This document shows, in pieces, positions 52,141 to 61,758 of a DNA stretch of 64,000 nucleotides (its first letter is position 1; each line of letters opens with the position of its first letter). The stretch covers positions 962,659 through 1,026,658 of the forward strand of contig NZ_HG315684.1 of assembly GCF_000455365.1 (NCBI RefSeq). The letters run 5' to 3'. Source of the DNA: Halopiger djelfimassiliensis. GTDB taxonomy: Archaea; Halobacteriota; Halobacteria; Halobacteriales; Natrialbaceae. The notes under the pieces were generated by a model. It made no database searches and was not told the origin of the DNA. It was given only the letters and a program-made list of their open reading frames with translations. The position numbers were made by a program, and so were the translations under genes.

Positions 52141-53286
52141 TCACTGGGCACCCTGCAGGGGCGTTCGATCGACCAGTTCTTCCTGAATGTCGTCCTGTTT
52201 CGAGACGAGTTCCTCCTGATCGACCGTAAACTCCGCCGCCTCGTAGGTCGACTGCGACGGGAACTCGTCGGGCTGATCGAGTTCGTCCGCCCGGATCGGG
52301 CGCACGTAAGCGTCGAAGAACAGTTCCTGACACTCGAGGGTCAGCACGTAGTCCATAAACAGCTTCGCCGCTTCGGGATTGGGCGCGTTCCGAAGCAACG
52401 CGTAGCCGTAGGGAACGTTCATCGCCCCCGGTTCGCCGTTCGGGCCGGTGAGGATCGTCACGTCGATCTGGTTCTCGTCGAACTCGTCGGTGTTGTACTT
52501 CAGGTTCAGCCCCGTGTAGTCGTACTCGACGACCGTCGAAATCTCGCCGCTGGTCATCGGCCCTTCGACGTTGCGCCGGAAGTCCGCCCCGTGTTCCGCG
52601 ATCGCCTCGTGGTACTCGATGACCGGATCGAGATCGTCCAGATCGCCGCCGTAGGCGCGGTTGACCGACAGCGCCGACGCCTGTCCGTTGGCCGTATGTG
52701 GCGGCGTAAACGCGAGATCCTTGGCGATGTCGGGGTGTTTCAGGTCCTCCCAGGTCTCCGGCGGCTCCAGCCCCCGTTCCTCGTAAACGTCGGTCCGGTA
52801 GGTCACCGCGGTCGTCATCTGTCGCGTCGCGGTCACGTGACCGTCGTCGGTCTTGAGGTCGTCGGGGACCACGTTCCAGTTTGCCGGCTTGTACGCGGCC
52901 GTCAGGTCGTCGGCCATCGCCTCGAGACCGAACGAGTAGCCGCCGTTGTACGCCGAGTGGGTCGGGTTCCGGGCGTTCGCGCGCATGTCGTCGAGTGCCT
53001 CGCCCGACGATCCCTGGGCGTCGTACAGCGAGACGCCGTACTCGTCCTCGAAGGCGTCCATGACGGCCCCCCAGTTGGACCAGCCGGTCTGGACGCAGTA
53101 GATCTGCAGTTCCTCGGGGAAGGCGGCGGAACTGATCTCGGTCTCGTCGTCACCGTAGCCGACCGTGTACGTCTCGCCGTTGCCGCCGCCGCCGAAGCTG
53201 CTCAGACAGCCGGCGAGTGCGAGCGACCCCGCAGTAACGCCCCCTGTCAGCACCGCGCGTCGCGTCGTCCCTGTCGGTCCGGACAT
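52141..53286 (-). CDS. ABC importer solute-binding lipoprotein
   Basis: 381 residues from MSGPTGTTRRAVL. Twin-arginine signal (TRRAVLTGG) and lipobox LALAGC direct it to the outer face with a lipid anchor. The mature part follows the family 1/iron-spermidine-type binding-protein fold (TVVEYDYTGLNLKYNTD). The substrate is not clear: iron, a polyamine, thiamine and a phosphonate are all possible. First gene of the importer unit. Confidence 0.88.
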   Translation of the reverse strand: MSGPTGTTRRAVLTGGVTAGSLALAGCLSSFGGGGNGETYTVGYGDDETEISSAAFPEELQIYCVQTGWSNWGAVMDAFEDEYGVSLYDAQGSSGEALDDMRANARNPTHSAYNGGYSFGLEAMADDLTAAYKPANWNVVPDDLKTDDGHVTATRQMTTAVTYRTDVYEERGLEPPETWEDLKHPDIAKDLAFTPPHTANGQASALSVNRAYGGDLDDLDPVIEYHEAIAEHGADFRRNVEGPMTSGEISTVVEYDYTGLNLKYNTDEFDENQIDVTILTGPNGEPGAMNVPYGYALLRNAPNPEAAKLFMDYVLTLECQELFFDAYVRPIRADELDQPDEFPSQSTYEAAEFTVDQEELVSKQDDIQEELVDRTPLQGAQ

Positions 53287-53456
53287 GTCCGTGAGAGGCC
53301 ACAAAACACACTAATCCGTTGCTATGTTCGGACTACTGCCCTATATAGCGCCACGTACCGGCACCGACGGCTCCGGATCGGTCTCGAGGGATCCGAACCG
53401 CGGACGGGAGCGCCGAACCGTGAACGCGCCCGCAACGACCGGGATCCGGGTTCGAC

Positions 53457-55073
53457 TCACCCCTGACCGACCATCCGATCCTCGTCCTCCCACTCCTCCT
53501 GGCGGAGTTCGTACTTCTGGACCTTGCCGGTCGCGGTCGTCGGCAACTCCTCGACGAACTCGACCTCCCGGACCGCCTTGTAGCCCGCGAGGTTATCACG
53601 GGTGAACTCGACGAGTTCGTCGGTCGTCACGCTCGGATCGTCCGGATCGCCGTTCGCCGGAACGACGAACGCCTTCGGCGTCTCGCCCCACTCCTCGCTC
53701 GGGGCAGGAACGACGGCGACGTCCGAGACCTCGGGATGGTCGAACAGCGTGTCCTCGAGTTCGATGCTCGAGATGTTTTCACCGCCGGAAATGATGATGT
53801 CCTTCTTGCGGTCCTGGATCGAGATCATTCCGTTCTCGTCGACCACGGCGAGGTCGCCCGTGTGGTAGTAGCCCTCGACGCGGTCCGTGAACGCCTCCTC
53901 CGTCTCTTCGGGCTTGTTCCAGTACTTTTCCATGACCTGATTGCCGCGGACGACGATCTCGCCGATCGACGCGTCGTCGCGGGCGACGTCGGTCCCGTCC
54001 TCGTCGACGACGCGGACCTCGGTACCGAGATACCCGAGGCCCTGTCGCTTCTTGATGGCGAACCGGTCCGAGTCATCGTCGTCGAACTTCCGTCGTGCGT
54101 CTGAGGTCGTGATCAGCGGGCCGGTTTCGGTCGCCCCGTAGACGTGTTTCAGGTACCAGCCGAACTCGTCCTCGACGGTCCGGATGGTCGCCTCCGGCGG
54201 TGCCGATCCCGCGGTCGCGATCCGGACGTCGTTCGCGCCGGTCGTCTCGGGGTCGTGTTCGCCGTAGTAGTCGATCAGCATGTTCAGCACCGTCGGCGCA
54301 CCGCACAGGTACGAAACGTCCTCCGCTCGGACGGCCTCGAAGACGTCCCCGGCGTCGACGCCGCGGGTACAGACGTGTTTCGCGCCCATTCCGGTGATCG
54401 CGTAGATGTGCCCCCAGCCGTTGACGTGGAACATCGGCAGCGTCCAGAGGTAGACGTCGTCGTCGCTGATCTCCTGATGGGTCGCGATCAGGTACGCGTG
54501 GAGCGTTTCGGCCCGATGGGTCCGACAGACCCCTTTCGGATCGCCGGTCGTCCCCGAGGTGTAGTTGATCGTGACGATCTCGTCCTCGCTCATCTCGGGG
54601 CGGTCGTACTCGGTCCCGGCGGCCTCGAGCACGTCGTCGAACGCGTCCCATGCACCGCCCTCGACGGCGTCGACGTCGTTGGTGATGAACGTCTCCGTCG
54701 GCACCTCGTCGCGGATCGGGTCGATCCTGTCGGCGTACTCGGAGTCGGCGTAGATCGCATCGACGCCGGCGTCCTCGAGCATGTACGAGAAATCGTCCGG
54801 CGTGAGCCGGTAGTTCAGCGGCGTATGAATCGCCCCGGCCTGCATCGTTCCGTAGGCCGCCGCCAGATGGTAGTGGGTGTTCGGATCGAGCACGGCCACG
54901 CGATCGCCCTTCTCGATGCCCCTGTCCTGCAGCGCCGCCGCGAACCGATCCGCCCGCTCTCCCAGTTCGTCGTAGGTGAACCGCTCCCCCGTCGTGGCGA
55001 CGACCGCCTCGTCGTCGCCGTAGTGTTTTCGTGCTCGATCGAGGAAGTCGGTCACGAGCAGTGGTTTGTGCAT
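53457..55073 (-). CDS. Acyl-CoA synthetase (AMP-forming)
   Basis: 538 residues from MHKPLLVTDFLDRA; an upstream start would add 3 residues. AMP-binding motif YTSGTTGDPKG, GYYHTGDLAVVDENGMI, and C-terminal Lys in LPTTATGKVQKYELR (adenylation site). Activates a fatty or aromatic acid to its CoA thioester. Not obviously part of the importer unit. Confidence 0.92.
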   Translation of the reverse strand: MHKPLLVTDFLDRARKHYGDDEAVVATTGERFTYDELGERADRFAAALQDRGIEKGDRVAVLDPNTHYHLAAAYGTMQAGAIHTPLNYRLTPDDFSYMLEDAGVDAIYADSEYADRIDPIRDEVPTETFITNDVDAVEGGAWDAFDDVLEAAGTEYDRPEMSEDEIVTINYTSGTTGDPKGVCRTHRAETLHAYLIATHQEISDDDVYLWTLPMFHVNGWGHIYAITGMGAKHVCTRGVDAGDVFEAVRAEDVSYLCGAPTVLNMLIDYYGEHDPETTGANDVRIATAGSAPPEATIRTVEDEFGWYLKHVYGATETGPLITTSDARRKFDDDDSDRFAIKKRQGLGYLGTEVRVVDEDGTDVARDDASIGEIVVRGNQVMEKYWNKPEETEEAFTDRVEGYYHTGDLAVVDENGMISIQDRKKDIIISGGENISSIELEDTLFDHPEVSDVAVVPAPSEEWGETPKAFVVPANGDPDDPSVTTDELVEFTRDNLAGYKAVREVEFVEELPTTATGKVQKYELRQEEWEDEDRMVGQG

Positions 55074-55207
55074 ATATAACATACACCATTGGCGGCGACC
55101 ACGTTTGTTTCGGTCAGTTACGGAACGTGATAGTCGCCGCCGGGCGACAGTTCGGCGTGCCGGTCACTTCCGACTCGACCCAGCCGAGTTCGAACACGCC
55201 CGCGACA

Positions 55208-56143
55208 TCACTTCACAACTTGAAGCTCTGGATTCGCCTGTTCATCGATCAGGTTCGAATCCGACGGAGGAATAACGTCTAGTTCGATAGTTCCCCTGTC
55301 CTGATCCGAACGTAGCGATTGTCTGCCGTCCAGAGGAAGGACTGCCTGATGGTCAGCCAGATCGTCGTACGTTCCCTCGAGATCCTCGTCGACGACCCCC
55401 GTTTCCGCATCAATTGTGTCGTCGAGCTCCGCGAAACCGGCAGAAGCGACCACCGTCGCATCCTCGACCGGCGTCCCGTTCTCGGCGACGACGGACACGG
55501 CGATTTCGGCGTCCTCGCCGGTCGCATCCGAATCGACGACATGTTCTGAAAGTTCGACTGTCACCTCGGAATCGAGATCGACATCGAACAGGTACCATCC
55601 CTCATCGATTTCGATCCAGACGTCGCTTGTCGAATTCTCGGTCGTCTCGTCGTCGTGTTGAACGAAATAATCGAGTTCGAGTCTGGTGACAGACGTGACC
55701 GGTTCCTCGAAGTATTCCGCGAGCCGTTCATCGTTCAGTTCCGGTTCCGTCCGTTCACAGGAAACATCAGTCAGTTCGATAGTTTCCGTCTCGGGAACCG
55801 TCTCTTTGAGTTTCGAGAGCCGGGCCTCTCTGGAGAGTTGACTACTGTATCCGTACGGATAGAACTCCACGGCGGTTTCGTACTCCGTTCCGAGATGCGC
55901 CTCCAGAAACCGTTCTGCGACCTCACAGGGAGAACCAGTGTTCGCCACCGTCGGTTCACCGGCGGAGTCGGCGTCGTCGTCCGCCGACTCGACAGTGGAA
56001 TCGGTATCGTCAGTGTCGTCGTCTGCCGGCTCGCTCATCTCTTCGTCCGCGGTAAACGTCGAAACACAGCCGGCCAACCCAGCAGTCACAACCGTCGTGC
56101 TCGTCGTCCCCAAGAGCCGTCGACGTGAAATCTCGCCACCCAT
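55208..56143 (-). CDS. Tat-exported lipoprotein of unknown function
   Basis: 311 residues. SRRRLLGTTSTTVVTAGLAGC supplies a twin-arginine signal and lipobox Cys. An acidic disordered stretch (about 30-65) is followed by a helix-rich domain and a C-terminal beta domain (EIAVSVVAENGTPVEDATVVAS). It is less GC-rich than its neighbours. Lies between the CoA ligase and atpB, inside the block that separates atpB from atpD. Confidence 0.8.
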   Translation of the reverse strand: MGGEISRRRLLGTTSTTVVTAGLAGCVSTFTADEEMSEPADDDTDDTDSTVESADDDADSAGEPTVANTGSPCEVAERFLEAHLGTEYETAVEFYPYGYSSQLSREARLSKLKETVPETETIELTDVSCERTEPELNDERLAEYFEEPVTSVTRLELDYFVQHDDETTENSTSDVWIEIDEGWYLFDVDLDSEVTVELSEHVVDSDATGEDAEIAVSVVAENGTPVEDATVVASAGFAELDDTIDAETGVVDEDLEGTYDDLADHQAVLPLDGRQSLRSDQDRGTIELDVIPPSDSNLIDEQANPELQVVK

Positions 56144-56280
56144 ACATTCATTCTTACTATTTATAAATAAATATATCCTGTCCTTGGTTCCCGCTAATAC
56201 CGCAAGACGGAATCGCGATCCCAGACGCTCGCACCGCTTTCGGTCGCGGTCTCGAGAATCGAAAAATCGGGGCCGCGCGA

Positions 56281-57699
56281 TTAGTCGTCGGCCGGTACTT
56301 CGGCGGCTTCCGTCTCGTCGTCGCGGTAGTGCTCTTCGATGAGATCCTCGTCGATGCGGTTGAGTTCCTCCTTCGGGAGTTTCGAGAGCAGGTCCCAGCC
56401 GATCTCGAGGGTCTCGTCGATCGAGCGGTTGGTGTCGTACCCCTGCTGGACGAACTCCTCCTCGAAGCGGTCGGCGAAGTCGAGGAACTTGTTGTCCCGC
56501 TCGGAGAGCGCTTCGCGACCGACGATGTTCACGAGGTCGCGCAGGTCCTCACCCTCGGCGTAGGCGGCGTACATCTGGTCGGAGACGTCGCCGTGGTCTT
56601 CGCGGGTCAGGCCCTCGCCGATCCCGTCGTCCATCAGCCGCGAGAGGCTGGGCAGGACGTTGATCGGCGGCTCGATACCCTGGCTGTTCAGGTCCCGATC
56701 CATCATGATCTGGCCCTCGGTAATGTAGCCGGTCAGGTCCGGAATCGGGTGGGTGTCGTCGTCGCCGGGCATCGTCAGGATCGGAATCTGCGTGACCGAT
56801 CCCTCCTTGCCCTCGATCCGGCCCGCGCGCTCGTAGAGCTGCGCCAGGTCGGTGTACATGTACCCGGGGTAGCCACGCCGGCCCGGGACCTCCTCGCGTG
56901 CAGCACCGATCTCGCGCAGTGCCTCACAGTAGTTGGTCATGTCCGTCAGGATGACCAGCACGTGGTAGTCCTTCTCGAAGGCCAAGTACTCGGCCGTGGT
57001 CAGCGCAAGTCGCGGCGTGACCTGTCGCTCGACTGCGGGGTCGTCCGCGAGGTTCATGAAGACGACCGAGCGCTCGAGCGCGCCCGTCCGCTCGAAGTCG
57101 TCCATGAACTCGTTTGCCTCCTCCTGGGTGATCCCCATCGCACCGAAGATGACGGCGAACTCGGAGCCGTCGCCCTCGCCCGTTTCCTCTTCTGGCACGG
57201 TCGCCTGACGGGCGATCTGCAGGGCGAGTTCGTTGTGGGGCAGCCCCGATCCGGAGAAGATCGGCAGCTTTTGACCCCGAACCAGCGTGTTCATGCCGTC
57301 GATGGCGGACACGCCGGTCTGGATGAACTCTTCGGGGTACTCCCGTGAGAACGGGTTGATCGCTTCGCCGACGATGTCGCGTCGTTCGTCGGGGACGATG
57401 TCCGGACCGCCATCGATGGGGTTCCCGGACCCGTCGAGTACCCGCCCGAGCAGATCCTCGGTGACGGGCATCTTCATCGTCTCGCCCAGGAAACGAACGG
57501 AGGCGTTGCGGTCGATCCCGCCCGTGCCTTCGAACACCTGGATCGAGACGATCCCTTCGCTCGATTCCAGTACCTGACCGCGCAGCGTGTCGCCGTCCGG
57601 CGTCTCGATCTCGACGATCTCGTCGTATCCGACGGGTTCGTCGACCTCGGCGAACACCAGCGGACCGCTGATTTCCGTGATTGTTTGGTACTCTTTCAT
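56281..57699 (-). CDS. atpB: A-type ATP synthase subunit B
   Basis: 472 residues. [23 protein letters not shown] at the N-terminus, [17 protein letters not shown] and the [13 protein letters not shown] region mark the non-catalytic subunit, which lacks a GxxxxGKT loop. It alternates with subunit A in the head hexamer. Starts 2 bases after atpA. Confidence 0.97.
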   Translation of the reverse strand: MKEYQTITEISGPLVFAEVDEPVGYDEIVEIETPDGDTLRGQVLESSEGIVSIQVFEGTGGIDRNASVRFLGETMKMPVTEDLLGRVLDGSGNPIDGGPDIVPDERRDIVGEAINPFSREYPEEFIQTGVSAIDGMNTLVRGQKLPIFSGSGLPHNELALQIARQATVPEEETGEGDGSEFAVIFGAMGITQEEANEFMDDFERTGALERSVVFMNLADDPAVERQVTPRLALTTAEYLAFEKDYHVLVILTDMTNYCEALREIGAAREEVPGRRGYPGYMYTDLAQLYERAGRIEGKEGSVTQIPILTMPGDDDTHPIPDLTGYITEGQIMMDRDLNSQGIEPPINVLPSLSRLMDDGIGEGLTREDHGDVSDQMYAAYAEGEDLRDLVNIVGREALSERDNKFLDFADRFEEEFVQQGYDTNRSIDETLEIGWDLLSKLPKEELNRIDEDLIEEHYRDDETEAAEVPADD

Positions 57700-57701
57700 C
57701 G

Positions 57702-59465
57702 TTAGTACAGTGCTCGGAGTTGTTCGGTGAGGTCGCTCTCGATCTCGTCGATGAACGCCTCCCAGTCTTCGGCGGTTCCCATCCGGTTGAGCTGCGGTGC
57801 GGCGTCGACGTCCTGGATCTCTTCGACCGGAACGCCCGCTTCCAGCGCCTCGAAGGCCTCGTCGTTGAACGTCTTGATGGCCTCGAGCATCCGGTAGGTC
57901 TTCTCGGGTTCGCAGTAGGTGTCGACGTCGTGGAGGGCGTTCTGCTGGAGCCAGGCCTCACGCAGGTAGCGTGCGACCTCCAGCGTGAGCTGCTGGTCCT
58001 CCGGCAGCGCGTCCTTCCCGACGAGCTGGACGATCTCCTGGAGTTCGTCCTCCTCGTCGAGGACGTCGACCGCCCACTGGCGGACGTCCGACCAGTCGCC
58101 GGCGACGTTCGACTCCCACCAGGGGTCGAGCTGGTCCTTGTACAGCGAGTAGGACTCGTTCCAGTTGATCGACGGGAAGTGCCGACGCTCCGCGAGGTCG
58201 GCGTCCAGCGCCCAGAACGTCTTGACGATACGCAAGGTGTTCTGGGTGACCGGCTCGGAGAAGTCACCGCCCGGCGGCGAAACCGCGCCGACGACCGAAA
58301 TCGACCCCTCGTCGCCGTTGATCAGCTGGAACTTGCCGGCGCGCTCGTAAAACTCCGAGAGCGCGGCGGCCAGATACGCGGGGTAGCCTTCCTCGCCGGG
58401 CATCTCCTCGAGCCGGCTCGAGATCTCGCGCATGGCCTCTGCCCACCGGGAAGTGGAGTCGGCCATCAGCGCGACGTCGTAGCCCATGTCGCGGTAGTAC
58501 TCAGCGATCGTAATCCCCGTGTAGATGCAGGATTCGCGGGCTGCGACGGGCATGTTCGAGGTGTTGGCGATGAGGCAGGTCCGGGCCATCAGCGGGTTCC
58601 CGGTCTGTGGGTCCGGCAGCTCCGGGAAGTCCTCGATGACCTCGGTCATCTCGTTGCCGCGTTCGCCACAGCCGATGTAGACGACGATGTCCGCGTCGGA
58701 CCACTTGGCGAGTTGCTGCTGAGTGACCGTCTTCCCGGAACCGAACGGTCCCGGAATGGCAGCCGTTCCGCCCTTCGCGAGCGGGAACAGGCCGTCCTGA
58801 ACGCGCTGGCCGGTCACCAGCGGCTCGTCGGGCGTCTCCTTCTCGCCGGCCGGTCGGGCCTCACGAACCGGCCACTCCTGGCGCATCTGGATCTCCTCGC
58901 CCGACGAGAGTTCGACGACGGTCTCCTCGACCGTGAACTCGCCGCTCTCGATCGCCGTGACTTCGCCGCCCTCGTAATCCGGCGGCACCATGACCTTGTG
59001 GTCGATGGTGACCGTCTCGGGGACGACCCCGACGACGTCACCGGGTTCGACCGTGTCACCTTCCTCGACTTCGGGGGTAAACTCCCACTGTTTCTCGAGG
59101 TCGATCCCGGGGGCGTCGACCCCGCGGTCGAGAAACGCCGTCCCCATCTTCTCCTCGAGGACGTCAAGCGGGCGCTGGACGCCGTCGTAGATGGAGTCGA
59201 GCATCCCCGGGCCGAGGTCGACGCTCAGGGGCTCGCCCGTGTTTTCGACGGGTTCGCCCGGGCCGACGCCGGAGGTTTCCTCGTACACCTGAATCGTGGT
59301 CAGGTTCCCTTCGATCTCGATGACCTCGCCCATCAGTCCTTCGTCGCCGACGTAGACGACGTCGTTCATCCGGGCGTCGAGGTCCGTGGCGGTCACGACC
59401 GGACCGCTCACGCTTTCGATTACACCGTCTTCGTCGACGGTTTCGGTTTGTTCTGCCTGGCTCAT
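57702..59465 (-). CDS. atpA: A-type ATP synthase subunit A, catalytic
   Basis: 587 residues. The P-loop [13 protein letters not shown] and the [12 protein letters not shown] motif are intact; the non-homologous insertion typical of A/V-type subunit A lies before it. No intein interrupts the gene. Starts 3 bases after atpF. Confidence 0.98.
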   Translation of the reverse strand: MSQAEQTETVDEDGVIESVSGPVVTATDLDARMNDVVYVGDEGLMGEVIEIEGNLTTIQVYEETSGVGPGEPVENTGEPLSVDLGPGMLDSIYDGVQRPLDVLEEKMGTAFLDRGVDAPGIDLEKQWEFTPEVEEGDTVEPGDVVGVVPETVTIDHKVMVPPDYEGGEVTAIESGEFTVEETVVELSSGEEIQMRQEWPVREARPAGEKETPDEPLVTGQRVQDGLFPLAKGGTAAIPGPFGSGKTVTQQQLAKWSDADIVVYIGCGERGNEMTEVIEDFPELPDPQTGNPLMARTCLIANTSNMPVAARESCIYTGITIAEYYRDMGYDVALMADSTSRWAEAMREISSRLEEMPGEEGYPAYLAAALSEFYERAGKFQLINGDEGSISVVGAVSPPGGDFSEPVTQNTLRIVKTFWALDADLAERRHFPSINWNESYSLYKDQLDPWWESNVAGDWSDVRQWAVDVLDEEDELQEIVQLVGKDALPEDQQLTLEVARYLREAWLQQNALHDVDTYCEPEKTYRMLEAIKTFNDEAFEALEAGVPVEEIQDVDAAPQLNRMGTAEDWEAFIDEIESDLTEQLRALY

Positions 59466-59468
59466 AGT

Positions 59469-59801
59469 TTAGCTGTCTGTGTCCTCGTCCATCAGGTCGA
59501 TACCGATCGCACGCTTGATCTGCTCGCGCAGTCCGCCGCCACCGGTTCCGCTTCCGATCGTGACGACGACCGGTTCGACGCTCGTCTCGACGTCCTGTCG
59601 AACCGACCGCGAGAGGTAATCGAGGTCGTCGTCGTGCATGACGACGATACCGACGGCGTCGTCCTCGAGTACCGTCGTGACTGCGTCGTCCAGATCGGCG
59701 TCTTTCTCGTCGTCCGGGACGTTCTCGAACCGACGGACTCCGGCGAGCCGAAAGCCGGTCGTAAACTCCGGACTGCCGACGACTGCGATTTCCTGGCTCA
59801 T
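59469..59801 (-). CDS. atpF: A-type ATP synthase subunit F
   Basis: 110 residues. The Rossmann-like pattern (IAVVGSPEFTTGFRLAGV, DDAVGIVVMHDDDL) is typical of the F subunit of the central stalk. It overlaps atpC by 4 bases (ATGA). Confidence 0.95.
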   Translation of the reverse strand: MSQEIAVVGSPEFTTGFRLAGVRRFENVPDDEKDADLDDAVTTVLEDDAVGIVVMHDDDLDYLSRSVRQDVETSVEPVVVTIGSGTGGGGLREQIKRAIGIDLMDEDTDS

Positions 59802-60868
59802 AGGATCACCAGCTCGTCTTCGATCTCGCTTTCGCTCAGTCCGACCTCCCGACCGCGCGCGATCGCACGGATGTTCTCGACCTCGCGTTCTTTCGCGAGG
59901 ATGTACGACAACACGGCCGAGACGGAGGTCGGGTAGATGCTCGCGAGCGTATCCGCGTACTGCAGCAACGCAGCGTCTAGTGCGTGCTCGAACTGGATAA
60001 GGCTGTCAGCATCGCGCAGCCGATCCAGCGCTCCCGAGAGCCGGTCGCCGTACCGTTTGTTCTCCGCGATGTGATCGACGAGCTCGTCGTAGTCGGCGAC
60101 CAGCCGGTTCAGTTCCGATTCGTCGAACAACACGCCGCCCTCGATGTAGTAGGCAGCGGGATCGAGGTCGGCACCGCTTCGTGCAAGCCGCAACGCGTTC
60201 CGCGCGTTTCGGAAGTCGATCTCCGCCTGCAGGAACTCGATGTACTGCGCTTTCGGCCCTTCCTGTGGCTGTTCCCGTCCAGGCGGTCGACTGACGTCCT
60301 CGAGCAGTTGTTCGTAGAACTCCCGGTCGAGGGCGTTCTCGAGCGGGACGAGCGCGCCGGTCTCCTCGAACTCGTCGAGGCCGGCCGCAAGCGGCTCGTA
60401 ATAGATCGTTCCCGACAGGAGTTCCACGGCGTCCTCGATCTCGTCGACCTCGAGCAGGCGCTCGAGCGTCGCGTCGTCGAGCTCACCGGCACGGATGAGG
60501 TCCGTCCGGACGTCCTCCGCGGGCGTCTCGGTGTAGATACCGCGGATGATCGTCTTCAGATTCCAGACGTCGAACTTCCGGAGGTACCGCCCGATGAGGT
60601 CGTAGAGTCCGCCTTCCGACCAATCGAGGAGGTCCTGAAAGTGCTTCGCGAGATTGCGGTTGAGCGCGTACTCGATCAGGTCGACTCCCGAAAAGCGTGC
60701 CCCGAGTGCGTTGATCTCACGCTCGTACTCGGTTTCCTCCATGAACCGCGCGATCTCGCTTGGTCCCATCCGGACCAGCTTTCGGTACTCTTCGTCCGCG
60801 AACAGCGAGGATCGTCGTGATCGAACGCGAGCGTTTACGTACTCCGTGTTCGAGGCACCTAGACTCAT
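59798..60868 (-). CDS. atpC: A-type ATP synthase subunit C
   Basis: 356 residues, all-helical with the repeated LIRAGELDD-type elements of the V-ATPase subunit d/C family. It links the membrane ring to the central stalk. Overlaps atpE and atpF by 4 bases each. Confidence 0.95.
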   Translation of the reverse strand: MSLGASNTEYVNARVRSRRSSLFADEEYRKLVRMGPSEIARFMEETEYEREINALGARFSGVDLIEYALNRNLAKHFQDLLDWSEGGLYDLIGRYLRKFDVWNLKTIIRGIYTETPAEDVRTDLIRAGELDDATLERLLEVDEIEDAVELLSGTIYYEPLAAGLDEFEETGALVPLENALDREFYEQLLEDVSRPPGREQPQEGPKAQYIEFLQAEIDFRNARNALRLARSGADLDPAAYYIEGGVLFDESELNRLVADYDELVDHIAENKRYGDRLSGALDRLRDADSLIQFEHALDAALLQYADTLASIYPTSVSAVLSYILAKEREVENIRAIARGREVGLSESEIEDELVIL

Positions 60869-61446
60869 TGCTCGAAGAGCCGATTACTGATCCCCTGGAG
60901 GTTGTCTTCCCACACGTCCTCGAGCACCGAGTCGAACGTGTTGTTGACCCGGACGCGGGACTGCTCGCTCTCGACGACGACGCCGCCGAGGCAGTCGTAC
61001 TCGCCGTCGTACTCGTAGCCGTCGTACTCCTCGAGGATCGACTCGATCAGGTCCGCGTCGTCGCCGCGACCGTAGACGCTGACGTCGTCGCCCTCGTCGA
61101 ACTCGGCGCTGGCAGCGTCGATCAGGTCGCGGGTCAACTCCTCGCGGGTCTCGCCCTCGAGGGCTTCGAGTTCCGATTCGACCTGCTCGTGGACGTCCTC
61201 GAGAACGTTCCGGCGGGCCTCCAGACGCTTCTGTTTCGCCTCCAGTTTCGCACTGGAGAGTCGCTGTTCGCGCAGCTGCTCGATCTCGCGTTCGACCTCC
61301 TGTTCGGCCGACTCGAGGATCTCCTCGGCGTCCTCCTCGGCCGCCGATTCGATCTCCTCGGCGCGAGCCTCGCCTTCGGCGCGGATATCCTCCGCACGCG
61401 CGTTGGCCTCTTCTCGAATGTCTTTGACGACTGTGTCCAAACTCAT
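60865..61446 (-). CDS. atpE: A-type ATP synthase subunit E
   Basis: 193 residues. The first 110 residues are a Glu/Lys/Arg-rich coiled coil, followed by a compact C-terminal domain. This is one strand of the peripheral stalk. Its partner subunit H is not in the window; in haloarchaea it usually precedes atpI, so it probably lies past the right edge. Confidence 0.95.
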   Translation of the reverse strand: MSLDTVVKDIREEANARAEDIRAEGEARAEEIESAAEEDAEEILESAEQEVEREIEQLREQRLSSAKLEAKQKRLEARRNVLEDVHEQVESELEALEGETREELTRDLIDAASAEFDEGDDVSVYGRGDDADLIESILEEYDGYEYDGEYDCLGGVVVESEQSRVRVNNTFDSVLEDVWEDNLQGISNRLFEQ

Positions 61447-61467
61447 TGGTGAGAGAAGGGGGTGTGG

Positions 61468-61737
61468 TTATCCGACGATGAAGACGACGACCAGGGCGAG
61501 GATCACGAGCGTCTCGGGAAGGACGGTCATGATCAGCCCGGGAACGAACAGGTCGTCGTCCTCGGCGAGCGCGCCGACGGCTGCCGCACCGATCCCCCGC
61601 TCCGCGTAGCCCGACGCGAGCGCGGCGAGACCGACGGCCAGCGCAGCGGCCCCCGCGTCGGTCAGGAACGGGCTCTCGTTGACGGTGCCACCATTCTGCA
61701 GTACGATGTTCGCGACGTCAGCTACGTTTTCGATCAT
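61468..61737 (-). CDS. atpK: A-type ATP synthase proteolipid subunit K (c ring)
   Basis: 89 residues. Two membrane helices around a Gly/Ala-rich hairpin. Glu75 in TVLPETLVIL is the ion-carrying acid. One hairpin per subunit, so it is the short form. An N-terminal leader of about 22 residues precedes the first helix. 21-base gaps separate it from both neighbours. Confidence 0.95.
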   Translation of the reverse strand: MIENVADVANIVLQNGGTVNESPFLTDAGAAALAVGLAALASGYAERGIGAAAVGALAEDDDLFVPGLIMTVLPETLVILALVVVFIVG

Positions 61738-61758
61738 TGTTGGTAAGTTGTGGTGTTG

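Noticed and set aside
55245-55275. tRNA-like T-arm sequence (GGTTCGAATCC)
   Set aside because: No acceptor or anticodon stem pairs around it, and it overlaps the lipoprotein gene.
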